Shown piece after piece: positions 51,750 to 60,986 of a stretch of 64,000 bases of DNA (position 1 is the stretch's first letter; each line of letters begins with the position of its first letter). Source of the stretch: Xanthomonas campestris pv. badrii (GTDB lineage Bacteria > Pseudomonadota > Gammaproteobacteria > Xanthomonadales > Xanthomonadaceae); NCBI RefSeq assembly GCF_012848175.1, contig NZ_CP051651.1:2294001-2358000 (forward strand), in the 5' to 3' direction. The notes beneath the pieces are model-generated. The model was given only the letters and a program-made list of their open reading frames with translations. It did not search any database and was not told where the DNA came from. The position numbers and the translations under genes are program-made.

Positions 51750-52505
51750 TCACTGGCCGCGCTGGGCGGCATGGCGGCGACAGGCCTGGCCGAAGGCCTC
51801 AAAGATGGCACGGTAGAACGGTTGCTGTGTGACACGCCATTCCGGATGCCACTGCACCGCCAGCAGGAACGCCGGCCCGGCACCGCGAAACGCTTCGATC
51901 AGGCCGTCCGGTGCGGTGGCCTCGACCAGTAACCCGTCGGCAAGCGTGGCGATGCCCTGCCCGTGCAGCGAATTGACCATGACCTCGTCGGCGCCGCGCA
52001 TGCCGGCCAGCCAGCCGCCGGACTGCAACCGCACCGGATGGGCGGGGCCGTATTGCACCTCCAGCGCAGCGCTGCGGTCTTCGCGGTGATCGCGCAGGCC
52101 AGGTACGTCATGCACGCGCTGGTGCAGGCGCCCGCCCAGCGCCACGTTCACCTCCTGCAGGCCACGGCAGATCGCCAGCACCGGCAGGCCGCGCGCCAGC
52201 GCCTGTGGAATCATCGCCAGGGTGGTGGCATCGCGCGCCACATCGTGCGGGTTGCCCTCCCAACTGGATTCGTCGCTGTAGTGATGCGGCTCGATATTGC
52301 TGACCGCCCCGGTGAGCAGCAGGCCATCCAGGCGCTCCAGCCACACGGCGGCATCCAGCGTGGGCTGCAGGCTGGGCAGCAGCACCGGCATGGCCCCGGC
52401 CGCTTCCACCACCGCACGCACGTATTTTTCGCCGGCCGCCAGGAACGGATGCGGCCCCTGCGCGATGCGATCGGTCGGCAGCCCGACCAGCGGTACGACA
52501 GCCAT
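51750..52505 (-). CDS. puuD: Gamma-glutamyl-GABA hydrolase (class I glutamine amidotransferase fold)
   Basis: 251 aa from ATG at 52505 (MAVVPLVGLPTDR). It releases GABA from gamma-glutamyl-GABA. The nucleophile is C113 in LAICRGLQEVNVALGG; VQWHPEWRV supplies the catalytic His and Glu. LLLTGAVSNIEPHHY forms the oxyanion region. First gene of the puuD-puuA pair, divergent from the second GS gene, with 146 bp between that should carry both promoters. Confidence 0.92.
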   Translation of the reverse strand: MAVVPLVGLPTDRIAQGPHPFLAAGEKYVRAVVEAAGAMPVLLPSLQPTLDAAVWLERLDGLLLTGAVSNIEPHHYSDESSWEGNPHDVARDATTLAMIPQALARGLPVLAICRGLQEVNVALGGRLHQRVHDVPGLRDHREDRSAALEVQYGPAHPVRLQSGGWLAGMRGADEVMVNSLHGQGIATLADGLLVEATAPDGLIEAFRGAGPAFLLAVQWHPEWRVTQQPFYRAIFEAFGQACRRHAAQRGQ

Positions 52506-52651
52506 GCAGACATCCCGATGCGGTGCATTGATCAGCAGGTGCATCCGAACTTACCGCGCCACCGCCGCCATTGCCACCGCCGCCGCCTCGCGGGCCTGCG
52601 ACGGCTCACGCGCGCTTTGCTAGGCTGGCGGCGACTTTGCAGGTGCTGCCC

Positions 52652-54031
52652 ATGGCTTCCGAGAACCCCGTCGCGTCCCTGCCCGCCGCCGATGCCGCCA
52701 CGCTGGCGCGCATCCCCGGCTGTGCCTCGGTGGACCTGTTGTTGCCCGACACCAACGGCGTGCTGCGCGGCAAGCGCATCACCGCCGACACCTTGGGCAA
52801 GGTGTACCGCGATGGCGTGTGCCTGCCGATGTCGCTGATCGCCACCGACATCACCGGCAATACCGTGGAAGAAACCGGGCTGGGGTATGCCATCGGCGAT
52901 GCCGACCGCATCTGCCGGCCGATCGCTGGTTCGCTGCGAGCGGTGCCGTGGGCACCACAGCCGATGGCGCAGCTGCTGTTGGCGATGCACACCCCCGAGG
53001 GCCAGCTGTTCGAGGTGGCGCCGCGCGCGGTGCTGCAGCGCGTGCTGGCCGGCTTCGCCGCGCGGGGCTTGACCCCGGTGATTGCGGTGGAACTGGAGTT
53101 CTACCTGTTCGATGCGGTGCCCGATGCGCAGGGCCGCCCGCAGACCCCGCGCGACCCGGTCACCGGCGCCCGCAGCGCCAGCACCCAGGTGTATGCGTTG
53201 CAGGACCTGGACGACCAGCGTGGCTTCACCGACGCGGTCACCGCTGCATGCCGCCAGCAAGGCATTCCCGCCGACACCGCGGTGGCCGAGTACGCGCCGG
53301 GCCAGTTCGAGATCAACCTGCAGCATCGCGCCGATGCGGTAGCGGCCTGCGACGAGGCGATCCTGCTCAAGCGCACCATCAAGGCCATTGCGCAGCAGCA
53401 AGGCACGCTCGCCAGCTTCATGGCCAAGCCCTTCCCCGACCAGGCCGGCAGCGGCCTGCATCTGCATGTGAGCCTGCTGGATCAGGAAGGCAACAACGTG
53501 CTGGCCGGCGGCGCCGACGCGCCGGCCGCCGCGTTGCGGCACGCCATCGCCGGGCTGCAGCGGCATGCCGACGCCTGTCTGCTGCTGTTCGCACCACATG
53601 CCAACAGCTACCGCCGCTTCGTCAGCAACGCGTTCGTGCCGCTGGATGCCAGCTGGGGCTTCAATAACCGGACGGTGGCACTGCGCATCCCGCATAGCGA
53701 TGCGCGCAACACCCGCATCGAACACCGCATTGCTGGCGCCGATGCCAATCCGTACCTGGTGGCCGCCGCGGTGCTGGCGGCCATGCTTGACGGCTTGCAA
53801 CAGCCCGGCGAGCCCACTGCGCCGATCGTGGGCAATGCCTATGCGCAATCGGTGTTCCGGCCGCGCACCTGGCAGGGCGCGGTGGATGCATTTCTGGGCA
53901 GCGATTTCATCGACGCCCGGTTCGGCAGGCAATTCCGGCAGGTGTTCGGCCAGCAGAAGCAGCGTGAGCTGTTCGACTACCAGGCGCTGGTGCCGGACCT
54001 GGATTACGCCCGGTACCTGCGCACCGTGTGA
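52652..54031 (+). CDS. puuA: Second glutamine-synthetase-family gamma-glutamylpolyamine ligase
   Basis: 459 aa from ATG at 52652; the frame is open further upstream without similarity. GS blocks: VDLLLPDTNGVLRGKRI, VELEFYLFDA, YAPGQFEINLQH, GSGLHLHVSLLDQEGNNV, ANSYRRFVSNAFVPLDASWGFNNRT. It is clearly diverged from the puuA at 50358 and probably has a different amine preference. Its TGA overlaps the start of the oxidase gene by one base, so ligase and oxidase are coupled. Confidence 0.87.
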   Translation: MASENPVASLPAADAATLARIPGCASVDLLLPDTNGVLRGKRITADTLGKVYRDGVCLPMSLIATDITGNTVEETGLGYAIGDADRICRPIAGSLRAVPWAPQPMAQLLLAMHTPEGQLFEVAPRAVLQRVLAGFAARGLTPVIAVELEFYLFDAVPDAQGRPQTPRDPVTGARSASTQVYALQDLDDQRGFTDAVTAACRQQGIPADTAVAEYAPGQFEINLQHRADAVAACDEAILLKRTIKAIAQQQGTLASFMAKPFPDQAGSGLHLHVSLLDQEGNNVLAGGADAPAAALRHAIAGLQRHADACLLLFAPHANSYRRFVSNAFVPLDASWGFNNRTVALRIPHSDARNTRIEHRIAGADANPYLVAAAVLAAMLDGLQQPGEPTAPIVGNAYAQSVFRPRTWQGAVDAFLGSDFIDARFGRQFRQVFGQQKQRELFDYQALVPDLDYARYLRTV

Positions 54032-55341
54032 TGGGCAGCCCGCCCGCAACCACCAGCGAAACGCCGGGCAACGCGTATCCAGACAGCTGGTATGCGCGCA
54101 GCACGCCAGCCCTGCCCGCCCAGCCGCGCCTGCAGGGCGCGCTGCAGGCCGATGTCTGCATCCTCGGCGCCGGCTATACCGGCCTGACGGCAGCGCTGGC
54201 GCTGGCCGAAGCCGGCTATCGGGTGGTCGTGCTGGAGGCCAGGCGCATCGGTTGGGGCGCGTCCGGGCGAAACGGCGGCCAGGCCATCGTCGGCTACGGC
54301 TGCGAGCAGGACACGCTGGAAGCGCTGGTCGGCGATGCGGATGCGCGCCTGCTGTTCGACTTCTCACGCGATGGCATGCGCCTGCTGCGCCAGCGCATCG
54401 CGCGTCACGGCATCGCCTGCGACTGGCGCGACGGGCATGCGCATGTGCCATTGAAGCCGCGACAGGTCCGTGCCCTGCAGCACGGCATCGTGCGCATGGC
54501 CGAGCGCTACGACTACCCGCTGCAATGGTGGGACCGCGCCCGCACCCGGCAGGTGCTGGACAGCCCGCTGTACCTGGGCGCGATGTTCGACGCGGCCAGC
54601 GGCCATCTGCATCCGCTGGCCTACGCCCTTGGCCTGGCGCGTGCCGCGCTGGCCGCCGGGGTGCGCATCTTCGAAGACTCGGCGGTGACCCGGCAGGACG
54701 CTGGTGCACCGGTCACGATGCACACCGCCGAGGGCAGCGTGAAAGCAGACTTCGGGGTGATTGCCGGCAACGCCTTGCTGCACGGCATCGCCCCGCAGCT
54801 GGAGCAGCGCATCATGCCGGTGGGCACCTATGTCGGCGCGACGCCGCCGCTGGGCGCGGCGCGTGCACGCGCGCTGATCGGCAACGACATGGCGGTGGCC
54901 GATACCAATTGGGCGCTGGACTATTACCGGCTCAGCGCCGATCACCGGCTGCTGTTCGGCGGGCGCGCCAGTTATTCGTCGCGCCCGCCGCCGAGCCTGC
55001 AGGGCCTGATGACCCGGCGCATGCACACCGTCTTCCCGCAGCTGCGCGACGTGCCACTGGAGAGCGTGTGGGGCGGCTACGTGGACATCACCCGCAACCG
55101 CGCCCCGCACTGGGGCCGGCTCGCGCCGAACCTGTATTTCGCGCAAGGCTTCTCCGGCCACGGCGTCGCGGCGACCGGCCTGGCCGGCCAGGTCATCGTC
55201 GAGGCCATTGCCGGCCAGAGCCGGCGCCTGGACGTGTTCGCCCGCATTGCGCACCGGCCGTTCCCGGGCGGACAACGGCTGCGTACCCCGTTGCTGGTGG
55301 CCGCCATGAGCTGGTACCGGCTGCGCGACGCGCTGTGGTGA
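54031..55341 (+). CDS. puuB: FAD-dependent gamma-glutamylputrescine oxidase
   Basis: 436 aa from ATG at 54031 (a GTG at 54028 also in frame). A DAO/GlyOx-type flavoprotein: the ADP-binding Rossmann motif ADVCILGAGYTGLTAALALAE, then LEARRIGWGASGRNGGQ (flavin contact), and near the end YFAQGFSGHGVAATGLAGQ. It would oxidise gamma-glutamylputrescine to the aldehyde, releasing ammonia and peroxide. The aldehyde step (PuuC) has no dedicated gene here; the SSADH-like enzyme or a distant PuuC may serve. Confidence 0.92.
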   Translation: MGSPPATTSETPGNAYPDSWYARSTPALPAQPRLQGALQADVCILGAGYTGLTAALALAEAGYRVVVLEARRIGWGASGRNGGQAIVGYGCEQDTLEALVGDADARLLFDFSRDGMRLLRQRIARHGIACDWRDGHAHVPLKPRQVRALQHGIVRMAERYDYPLQWWDRARTRQVLDSPLYLGAMFDAASGHLHPLAYALGLARAALAAGVRIFEDSAVTRQDAGAPVTMHTAEGSVKADFGVIAGNALLHGIAPQLEQRIMPVGTYVGATPPLGAARARALIGNDMAVADTNWALDYYRLSADHRLLFGGRASYSSRPPPSLQGLMTRRMHTVFPQLRDVPLESVWGGYVDITRNRAPHWGRLAPNLYFAQGFSGHGVAATGLAGQVIVEAIAGQSRRLDVFARIAHRPFPGGQRLRTPLLVAAMSWYRLRDALW

Positions 55342-55441
55342 ACGCCGCCGCCGGCACCGCGCACAGGCTGCGGCGAAGCGCTCAAGTTTCGGCGGGCAGA
55401 GCCGTTAGCTGATCTGACGGTTCGATCCATACGGCCAGCCG

Positions 55442-56740
55442 ATGTCTCCAGGTACCCTACATCGCAACAGTGAAAGTGCAGTTCTGCCGCAACGTGTGTT
55501 GCTGGTGGAGAACTCACGCACGTTCACCAGCATGCTGCGCGAAGCCATCGAGCAACGCGTGGAACTGCCGGTCACGGTCGTCTCGACCCTGGCCGAAGCG
55601 GCGCGGGTGCTCGACGAAGAAGATGGCTGGTTCCTGGTCCTGACCGGGCTGGTGCTGGTGGACGGCGACCGCGACAAGGTGGTGGAGTTCTTCCTGTCGC
55701 GCAACCTGCCCACCGTGGTGGTCAGCGGCGTGTACGACGAGGACCTGCGCCAGCGCGTGCTGCAGCAGCAGATCATCGACTACGTGCTCAAGAACGCACC
55801 GGGCAGCATCGAATACCTGGCCTGGCTGGTGCAGCGCCTGGAGCGCAACCGCCGCATCGGCGCACTGGTGGTGGACGACTCGCTGTCTGCCCGCACCTAC
55901 GCGGCGGCGTTGCTGTCGATGTACGGCTACCGCGTGGTGCTGGCTGCCGACGGCGCAGCCGGCCTGGAAGCCATCGAGCGCGATCCTGGCATCCGCCTGA
56001 CCATCGTCGACCAGGAAATGCCCGGCATGGAAGGGGTGGAATTCACCCGCCGGCTGCGTGCGATCCGCTCGCGCGACAAGGTGGCGGTGATCGGCATCTC
56101 CGGCAACAGCGATTCGTCGCTGATCCCGCGCTTCCTGAAGAACGGTGCCAACGACTTCCTGCGCAAGCCCTTCTCGCGCGAGGAATTCTTCTGCCGTGTC
56201 TCGCAGAACGTGGACCAGCTGGAATTGATCGGCACACTGCAGGACCTGGCCACGCGCGACTTCCTCACCGGCTTGCCGAACCGGCGCTATTTCCTGGAAC
56301 AGAGCCAGCGGGTGATCCCCAAGCTGCTGTCGCAGGAGCAGACGGTGACCGCGGCGATGCTGGATATCGACCACTTCAAGCACATCAACGACACCTGGGG
56401 CCACGAAGCCGGCGACCAGGCACTGCGTGCGGTGGCCGCCTCGGTGTCCGGGCATGCACGGCCGCAGGACCTGGTGGCGCGGTTCGGCGGCGAGGAATTC
56501 TGCCTGCTGGTCCCCGGGCTCGATGCAGCCAACGCCACCAGTTACTTCGAGACCCTGCGCGAACGCATCAGCGCATTGCGCGTGCGCATCGGCGATGAAA
56601 CGCTGAGCATGACGGTCAGCATTGGCGTATGCATTGCAACCGAAGGCGACCAGTCGCTGCATCACCTGTTGAACGAAGCCGACAAATATCTGTATCTGGC
56701 CAAGGCCGGCGGCCGCAACCAGGTGCGCCTGGCGAGCTGA
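55442..56740 (+). CDS. PleD-like response regulator with diguanylate cyclase output
   Basis: 432 aa from ATG at 55442. Two receiver domains precede a GGDEF domain. REC1 (about 18-135) lacks the phosphoacceptor aspartate (VLTGLVLV). REC2 (about 140-258) has it at D190 (TIVDQEMPG), with DD at 145-146 and KPF at 242-244. The cyclase has TRDFLTGLPNRRYF, DIDHFKHINDTWGHEAGD and intact GGEEF (349-353). RPQD (340-343) lies five residues before it, the classic RxxD inhibitory I-site. It should make c-di-GMP with product feedback. No sensor kinase is adjacent. Confidence 0.95.
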   Translation: MSPGTLHRNSESAVLPQRVLLVENSRTFTSMLREAIEQRVELPVTVVSTLAEAARVLDEEDGWFLVLTGLVLVDGDRDKVVEFFLSRNLPTVVVSGVYDEDLRQRVLQQQIIDYVLKNAPGSIEYLAWLVQRLERNRRIGALVVDDSLSARTYAAALLSMYGYRVVLAADGAAGLEAIERDPGIRLTIVDQEMPGMEGVEFTRRLRAIRSRDKVAVIGISGNSDSSLIPRFLKNGANDFLRKPFSREEFFCRVSQNVDQLELIGTLQDLATRDFLTGLPNRRYFLEQSQRVIPKLLSQEQTVTAAMLDIDHFKHINDTWGHEAGDQALRAVAASVSGHARPQDLVARFGGEEFCLLVPGLDAANATSYFETLRERISALRVRIGDETLSMTVSIGVCIATEGDQSLHHLLNEADKYLYLAKAGGRNQVRLAS

Positions 56741-56874
56741 GCGTCGCACATCCGCACCAACAAGGCAGTTGGCCTGGACGCATGTCCAAGCGCATCTTCT
56801 CCAGCACCGCAGGAGCGCACCCGGGCGCGACCAGGCGTTGGCGATCGCCCACCATCGCAGGCCAACACCCGCGC

Positions 56875-58182
56875 TTACGGCAATCGCGTATTGAAGAGCA
56901 TCGAGCGACGCGAACGCCGCGCCACCATCAGCGCGATCAGGCTCGACACGGCGGCTGCGCCAAGGTAGTACCCCACTGCTTGCACGCCATAGCGTTCTGC
57001 CAGCTGGGTGGCCACATACGGCGCCGGTGCCGCGCCCAGGATACTGGCCAGGTTGAACGACAAGGATGCGCCGGTGTAGCGCACCTCGGTGGGATATAGC
57101 TGCGCCAGCAGGGTGCCGCAGGGGCCGTAGGTCAGGCCCATGAAGAAAAATCCCAGCGACAGGAAGCCCAGCACCTGCAATGGATGATTGGCCTGGAACA
57201 ACGGCGCGAATGCCAGCCCGAACGCGATGATGGCGATGCTGGCCAGCATCATCGCCAGCGGCGCCCCATGGCGGTCGCCGAACTTGGCCGACAACGGGAT
57301 TCCCAGCGCGAAAAACACGATGCCGGCCACCTGCAGCAGCAGGAACTGCTCCTTGGCGTAGCCCAGGGTCTTGGTGCCATAGCCCAGCGCAAAGACGGTC
57401 ATCAGGTAGAACAGCACGAAGGTGGCGAACGCGCCCAGGGTGCCGACGATCAACGCAGGCCAATGCTGCGAGATCACCGTGCCCAGCGGCAGCCGCACGC
57501 GCGTCTTGCGATCCAGGGTTTGTTGAAAGTCCGGCGTTTCGGTGATGCTCAGGCGCACCCACAGGCCGGTGAGCACCAGCAGCGCGCTGGCCAGGAACGG
57601 CACCCGCCACCCCCACGCCAGGAAGTCGGCATCGTCCAGCAACGCCCCCATGCCCAGGAACGTGCCGGTGGACAGCAGAAAGCCCAGCGGCGCGCCCAGC
57701 TGCGGAAACATGCCGTACCACACGCGCTTGCCGGGCGGTGCGTTCTCGGTGGCCAACAGCACCGCCCCGCCCCACTCACCGCCCAGGCCCAGGCCCTGGC
57801 CGAAGCGGCAGACCGCCAGCAGCGCCGGTGCCAGCACGCCGATCTGCGCATAACCGGGCAACAGGCCGATCGCCACCGTGGACAGGCCCATCGTCAGCAA
57901 CGCCGCCACCAGTGTGGCCTTGCGGCCGATGCGGTCGCCGAAGTGGCCGAACACCGCCGAGCCCACCGGCCGCGCGATGAAGGCCACCGCAAACGTGGCC
58001 AGCGATTGCAGCATCGCCGCATTGCCGTCGCCGGCCGGGAAGAACAACGTGGGGAACACCAGCACGGCCGCGGTGGCGTAGATATAGAAATCGAAGAACT
58101 CGATAGTGGTGCCGATCAGACTGGCGAACAGCACGCGCGCAGGCGAATTGGAGGGCGTGACAAGCGGCGCGGCAGCAGTCAT
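56875..58182 (-). CDS. MHS-family (ProP/KgtP/ShiA-like) major facilitator transporter
   Basis: 435 aa from ATG at 58182. Twelve helices. The MHS pattern is evident: SLIGTTIEFFDFYIYATAA at the start, VGSAVFGHFGDRIGRKATLV (motif A), RFGQGLGLGGEWGGAVLLATENAP and EVRYTGASLSFNLASILG. It is a proton symporter for a small metabolite such as a carboxylate, osmolyte or shikimate; the substrate cannot be read. The gene is alone, convergent with the diguanylate cyclase gene. Confidence 0.9.
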   Translation of the reverse strand: MTAAAPLVTPSNSPARVLFASLIGTTIEFFDFYIYATAAVLVFPTLFFPAGDGNAAMLQSLATFAVAFIARPVGSAVFGHFGDRIGRKATLVAALLTMGLSTVAIGLLPGYAQIGVLAPALLAVCRFGQGLGLGGEWGGAVLLATENAPPGKRVWYGMFPQLGAPLGFLLSTGTFLGMGALLDDADFLAWGWRVPFLASALLVLTGLWVRLSITETPDFQQTLDRKTRVRLPLGTVISQHWPALIVGTLGAFATFVLFYLMTVFALGYGTKTLGYAKEQFLLLQVAGIVFFALGIPLSAKFGDRHGAPLAMMLASIAIIAFGLAFAPLFQANHPLQVLGFLSLGFFFMGLTYGPCGTLLAQLYPTEVRYTGASLSFNLASILGAAPAPYVATQLAERYGVQAVGYYLGAAAVSSLIALMVARRSRRSMLFNTRLP

Positions 58183-58369
58183 CGGCGATCGGCATCCGGA
58201 AACAAGACGACCGATTCTGGCAGATCGTGGCAGCGCTTTGCGCGGGCGGACCGGTTGATGGGTTTACGGCGTGTCCCGCAAACGGTGCCGGCACCGCGCG
58301 CGCGCCCAACGACGCTGCGGTGCCAACCAAATTCAAAACACCGCTAGCTCATCAAAGCGGGAAGCTCGC

Positions 58370-58678
58370 TCAACCACCCTGCGCCGCTTGCACCGTTGCA
58401 CGCTGCACGTGTTCAGCCAGACCGGCCGCAGTGATCACCGCAAATTGGCGTTGGCCACGCTCTTCTACGCGGACCCAGTCCGGACCCGATTCGCCGTCCA
58501 GGTTTGCCGTGCCCAGCCAGGCCAGCGTGCGCAGCAGCACGCTCATGCGCACGCCCAGCTGCTTGCATAGCTTTGCCAGAGACACGCCCTCGGGCGCGTC
58601 GGCCAGAGCGTGCAACAGCTGGGCGGTGAGCTGCGGATCAGCGGACAAGCACGGCCCCGATGTCGCGCGGCGCCGCAT
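58370..58678 (-). CDS. Small winged-helix protein overlapping the FdhF-like gene
   Basis: 102 aa from ATG at 58678, overlapping the end of the FdhF-like gene by 41 bp; a GTG at 58693 and a TTG at 58648 are possible starts. The body (LTAQLLHALADAPEGVSLAKLCKQLG, then RMSVLLRTLAWLG) has helix-turn-helix spacing, and WVRVEERGQRQFAVI makes a beta wing. It therefore looks like a winged-helix DNA-binding or adaptor protein. The close coupling suggests it serves or regulates the formate/oxalate operon. Confidence 0.7.
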   Translation of the reverse strand: MRRRATSGPCLSADPQLTAQLLHALADAPEGVSLAKLCKQLGVRMSVLLRTLAWLGTANLDGESGPDWVRVEERGQRQFAVITAAGLAEHVQRATVQAAQGG

Positions 58679-60986
58679 CGGCGGTTTCGGCACGATGCGG
58701 CAGCACGATCACCGGAATCGACTTGGAGGTCGGCGTGCGTGCTTCGTCGGCGAAGCTGGACAGCGGCACCAACGCGTTGGTTTCCGGGTAATACGCCGCC
58801 AGGCAGCCACGCGGGATGTTGTAGTCCACCAGCAGGAAACGCCGCGCCTCGCGGCGCACGCCGTCCTCGCACAGGCTTTCCAGGTCCACCCAGTCGCCGG
58901 CCTTCATGTTCAGTGCCGCGATGTCGGCACCATTGATGAACAGCACGCGGCGCTCGCCGAACACACCCCGGTAGCGGTCGTCCAGCCCGTAGATGGTGGT
59001 GTTGTATTGGTCGTGCGAGCGCGTGGTGGCCAGCGTAAACACCATCTGATCGCCACGCGAACGCCGCGCACGATGGATCGGGTTGTCGGTGGGCACCGCA
59101 TGCGATTTGAACACCGCACGCTGCTCGGGCGTGACCCAGTTGCGGTCGCGCGCGGTATTGGAGAGGCGGAAGCCGCCTGGCGTGCGCACGCGCTCATTGA
59201 AGTCGGCAAAATCCGGGAACACCTGCGCGATGAGGTCGCGGATGCGGTCGTAGTCGCCCACCAGCCAGCGCCAGCGGATCGCGCTGCGCGCCCCCAGGGT
59301 GGCTTCGGCCATGCGTGCCACGATCGCCGGCTCGGACAACAGGTCCGGCGAGGCCGGCGGATTGATGCCGGCCGACAGGTGCACCATGCTCATCGAATCT
59401 TCCACCGTCACGCCTTGCGAGCCGGCGTCCTGGATATCGATTTCGGTGCGCCCCAGGCACGGCAGGATCAACGCATCGCGCCCATGCACCAGGTGGCTGC
59501 GATTGAGCTTGGTGGTGACGTGAACGGTGAGTTCGCAATTGCGCAGCGCGCGGTGGGTGGCATCGGTATCCGGTGTGGCCGCAGCGAAGTTGCCGCCCAT
59601 CGCGAAGAACACCTTGCCGCGGCCATCCAGCATCGCCTCGATCGCACCGACGGTGTCGAAGCCGTCGGTGCGCGGTGGCGCGAAGCCGAACACCGACTGC
59701 AGCTTGTCCAGGAACGCGGCCGGCGGCTTTTCGTAGATCATCATCGTGCGGTCGCCCTGCACGTTGCTATGCCCACGCACCGGGCAAACACCTGCGCCGG
59801 GGCGGCCCAGATGGCCACGCAGCAACAGCAGGTTGGTGATCATGTGGATGGTGGCGACCGAATGCTTGTGCTGGGTGATGCCCATGCCCCAGCAGGCGAT
59901 CACGCGCTCGGCCTTCAGATAGATTTCGCCGGCCTTGCGCAGCGCCGCTTCGTCCAGGCCGGATTCTTCGACGATGGTGCTCCAGCGTTCCGCATGCACG
60001 TCGGCGGCGAAGGCGTCGAAGTTGGCGGTGTGCTCGGCGATGAACTCCAGATCCAGCAACCGCGCTGTGCCATCGCGCTGTGCCTGCGCATCGCGTTCGA
60101 GCACATGCTTGATGATGCCCTTGATCGCGGCCAGGTCGCCGCCGATCTTGAGCTGGAAGTAATCCGAAGCGATGCGCGTGGAGCCGTTGTGCAGCATCTC
60201 CAGCTTGTCCTGCGGGTCGGCGAACTTTTCCAGCCCGCGCTCGCGCAGCGGATTGAACGCCGCAATCGCCGCGCCGCGCTTGGACGCCTGGCGCAACTCG
60301 CCGAGCATGCGCGGATGATTGGTGCCGGGATTCTGGCCGAAGATGAAGATGGCATCGGCCAGTTCGAAATCGTGCAGCGACACCGTGCCCTTGCCCACGC
60401 CGATCTGCGACCGCAGCGCGGTGCCGGAGGGCTCGTGGCACATGTTGGAGCAGTCGGGGAAGTTGTTGGTGCCGAACTCGCGCACGAACAGCTGGTACAG
60501 GAACGCCGCCTCGTTGCTGGTGCGCCCGGAGGTGTAGAAGATCGCCTCGTCCGGGCTCGCCAGGCCGTTGAGATGGCTGGCGATCTGCGCAAACGCATCG
60601 TCCCAGCTCACCGGCACGTAGTGGTCGGTGGCCGCGTCGTAGCGCATCGGCTGGGTCAGGCGGCCCTGCCCTTCCAGCCAGTAGTCGCTGTACTGCGACA
60701 ACAGGCTGACGCTGTGCGAGGCGAACAACTCGGCGCCGGCGCGGCGCGCGGTGGATTCGGCCGCCACGGCCTTGGCGCCGTTCTCGCAGAATTCGAAGGT
60801 GGAGGTGTGATCACGGTCGGGCCAGGCGCAGCCGGGGCAGTCGAAGCCGTCCGGCTGGTTGGCATGCAGCAGCGTCTTGGCGCCCTGCACCGCGATGTCC
60901 TGTTCCATCAGGTGCTTGGCCACCGAGCGCAATGCGCCCCAGCCGCCAGCGGGATTGTCGTACTGCTTGATGGTCTTCTTGCTCAT
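58638..60986 (-). CDS. FdhF/YdeP-family molybdopterin oxidoreductase (formate dehydrogenase-like)
   Basis: 782 aa from ATG at 60986 (MSKKTIKQYDNPAGGWGAL), overlapping the fdhD stop by 4 bp. A molybdenum bis-MGD enzyme. Iron-sulfur cysteines C50 and C53 (CPGC) and C67 (FEFCENG) are near the N-terminus. C183-H184 in SNMCHEPSG match the U/C-H molybdenum-ligand site of formate dehydrogenases, here cysteine, with no in-frame TGA. GQNPGTNHPRM, GITQHKHSVATIHMI and GHSNVQGDRTM are further signatures. The partner for electron transfer is not in the operon. Confidence 0.9.
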   Translation of the reverse strand: MSKKTIKQYDNPAGGWGALRSVAKHLMEQDIAVQGAKTLLHANQPDGFDCPGCAWPDRDHTSTFEFCENGAKAVAAESTARRAGAELFASHSVSLLSQYSDYWLEGQGRLTQPMRYDAATDHYVPVSWDDAFAQIASHLNGLASPDEAIFYTSGRTSNEAAFLYQLFVREFGTNNFPDCSNMCHEPSGTALRSQIGVGKGTVSLHDFELADAIFIFGQNPGTNHPRMLGELRQASKRGAAIAAFNPLRERGLEKFADPQDKLEMLHNGSTRIASDYFQLKIGGDLAAIKGIIKHVLERDAQAQRDGTARLLDLEFIAEHTANFDAFAADVHAERWSTIVEESGLDEAALRKAGEIYLKAERVIACWGMGITQHKHSVATIHMITNLLLLRGHLGRPGAGVCPVRGHSNVQGDRTMMIYEKPPAAFLDKLQSVFGFAPPRTDGFDTVGAIEAMLDGRGKVFFAMGGNFAAATPDTDATHRALRNCELTVHVTTKLNRSHLVHGRDALILPCLGRTEIDIQDAGSQGVTVEDSMSMVHLSAGINPPASPDLLSEPAIVARMAEATLGARSAIRWRWLVGDYDRIRDLIAQVFPDFADFNERVRTPGGFRLSNTARDRNWVTPEQRAVFKSHAVPTDNPIHRARRSRGDQMVFTLATTRSHDQYNTTIYGLDDRYRGVFGERRVLFINGADIAALNMKAGDWVDLESLCEDGVRREARRFLLVDYNIPRGCLAAYYPETNALVPLSSFADEARTPTSKSIPVIVLPHRAETADAAPRDIGAVLVR

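Noticed and set aside
52652..54031. True nitrogen-assimilation glutamine synthetase (GlnA)
   Set aside because: The operon partners are polyamine enzymes, the sequence is close to PuuA-type ligases, and no GlnA adenylylation-site pattern is visible.
58638..60986. Selenocysteine-containing formate dehydrogenase
   Set aside because: The molybdenum-ligand position is encoded as cysteine (C183) and there is no in-frame TGA or SECIS-like context.
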